This document shows, piece after piece, positions 5,449 to 5,569 of a stretch of 5,569 bases of DNA; within the stretch, counting starts at the first letter, position 1, and each line of letters opens with the position of its first letter. The stretch spans positions 1 through 5,569 of the forward strand of contig JALWML010000201.1 in the NCBI GenBank assembly GCA_027083915.1. Reading direction: 5' to 3'. The stretch is from Lysobacterales bacterium (GTDB lineage Bacteria; Pseudomonadota; Gammaproteobacteria; Xanthomonadales; Marinicellaceae). The translations under genes were made by a program, and so were the position numbers. Below the pieces are notes generated by a model. It searched no databases and was not told where the DNA came from. It saw only the letters and a program-made list of their open reading frames with translations.

Positions 5449-5569
5449 TCTGCGGCATTATTTAGTTAATCCCATGATTTAATTTAACAAAATATTACAT
5501 TGTTTTCTTTAAATTCTAGGACTTTAATTGATATATGCATGTACTTTACATTATTATGGTAAATGGGTG
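5449..5569. other. Non-coding region upstream of the PLP-enzyme gene, with an imperfect palindrome
   Basis: I find no gene in these 121 bases. The region should hold the promoter of the minus-strand PLP enzyme, but the only candidate is a -10-like TAATAT with a poor -35. At the right edge, TTTAC (5545-5549) and GTAAA (5559-5563) form arms of a 19-bp imperfect palindrome with 7 of 9 pairs matching, a shape that fits a dimeric regulator site. ATG codons at 5556 and 5562 run off the window, so the start of a rightward gene there cannot be judged. Confidence 0.4.

Noticed and set aside
1..5569. Bacteroidota origin, suggested by the hybrid kinase and DUF6702-like protein
   Set aside because: UbiG (ubiquinone synthesis) and clear AAGGAG-type ribosome binding sites are not expected in Bacteroidota.

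Overview
The window looks like chromosomal DNA from an AT-rich (by eye roughly one third GC) gammaproteobacterium. The ubiquinone-pathway methylase UbiG, the ubiG/HAD-phosphatase gene pair and the Shine-Dalgarno sites before the dodecin genes all fit Pseudomonadota and argue against Bacteroidota. Compact spacing and AT-richness would suit a marine, Thioglobus/SUP05-like lineage, but that placement is an inference and not demonstrated. I see no rRNA, tRNA, CRISPR array, insertion sequence or phage gene.

Layout, left to right. (1) 1-1593, plus strand: the C-terminal part of a hybrid histidine kinase whose sensor half lies outside the window. It carries a dimerisation/phosphoacceptor helix, an ATPase domain, a receiver and an AraC-type DNA-binding domain in one chain. 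(2) 1594-1708: a regulatory gap with a good -10 box, a perfect 12-bp palindrome and a hairpin near the predicted 5' end of the next mRNA. (3) 1709-2119: two tandem 66-residue dodecin genes, 49/66 identical, each with its own ribosome binding site, followed by a strong intrinsic terminator (2141-2173). (4) 2224-4501: a tight four-gene plus-strand cluster of membrane methyltransferase (ICMT/PEMT family), UbiG, a HAD phosphatase (Gph/MupP type) and a small exported DUF6702-type protein. Its junctions are TAAATG, a 2-nt gap and an ATGA overlap. (5) 4519-5448, minus strand: a fold-type-II PLP enzyme of the ACC deaminase/D-cysteine desulfhydrase family, convergent with the cluster. (6) 5449-5569: non-coding upstream region with an imperfect palindrome at the window edge.

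How the parts may work together. The kinase is a self-contained phosphorelay ending in a transcription factor, and the dodecin promoter is the nearest downstream target; regulation of the dodecins by it is a hypothesis. The dodecins probably form hollow 12-subunit spheres that store or buffer flavin or a related ligand. The two copies share the ligand-binding strand region but differ on one face of the helix, where acidic or neutral residues in copy 1 become lysines in copy 2. Both carry Arg where the classical dodecins have the flavin-stacking Gln. The ubiG cluster mixes quinone synthesis, phosphate-ester salvage or cell-wall recycling, and a periplasmic protein of unknown role.

No clearly new multi-gene system is visible. 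The dodecin pair with its leader structure is the most interesting part.
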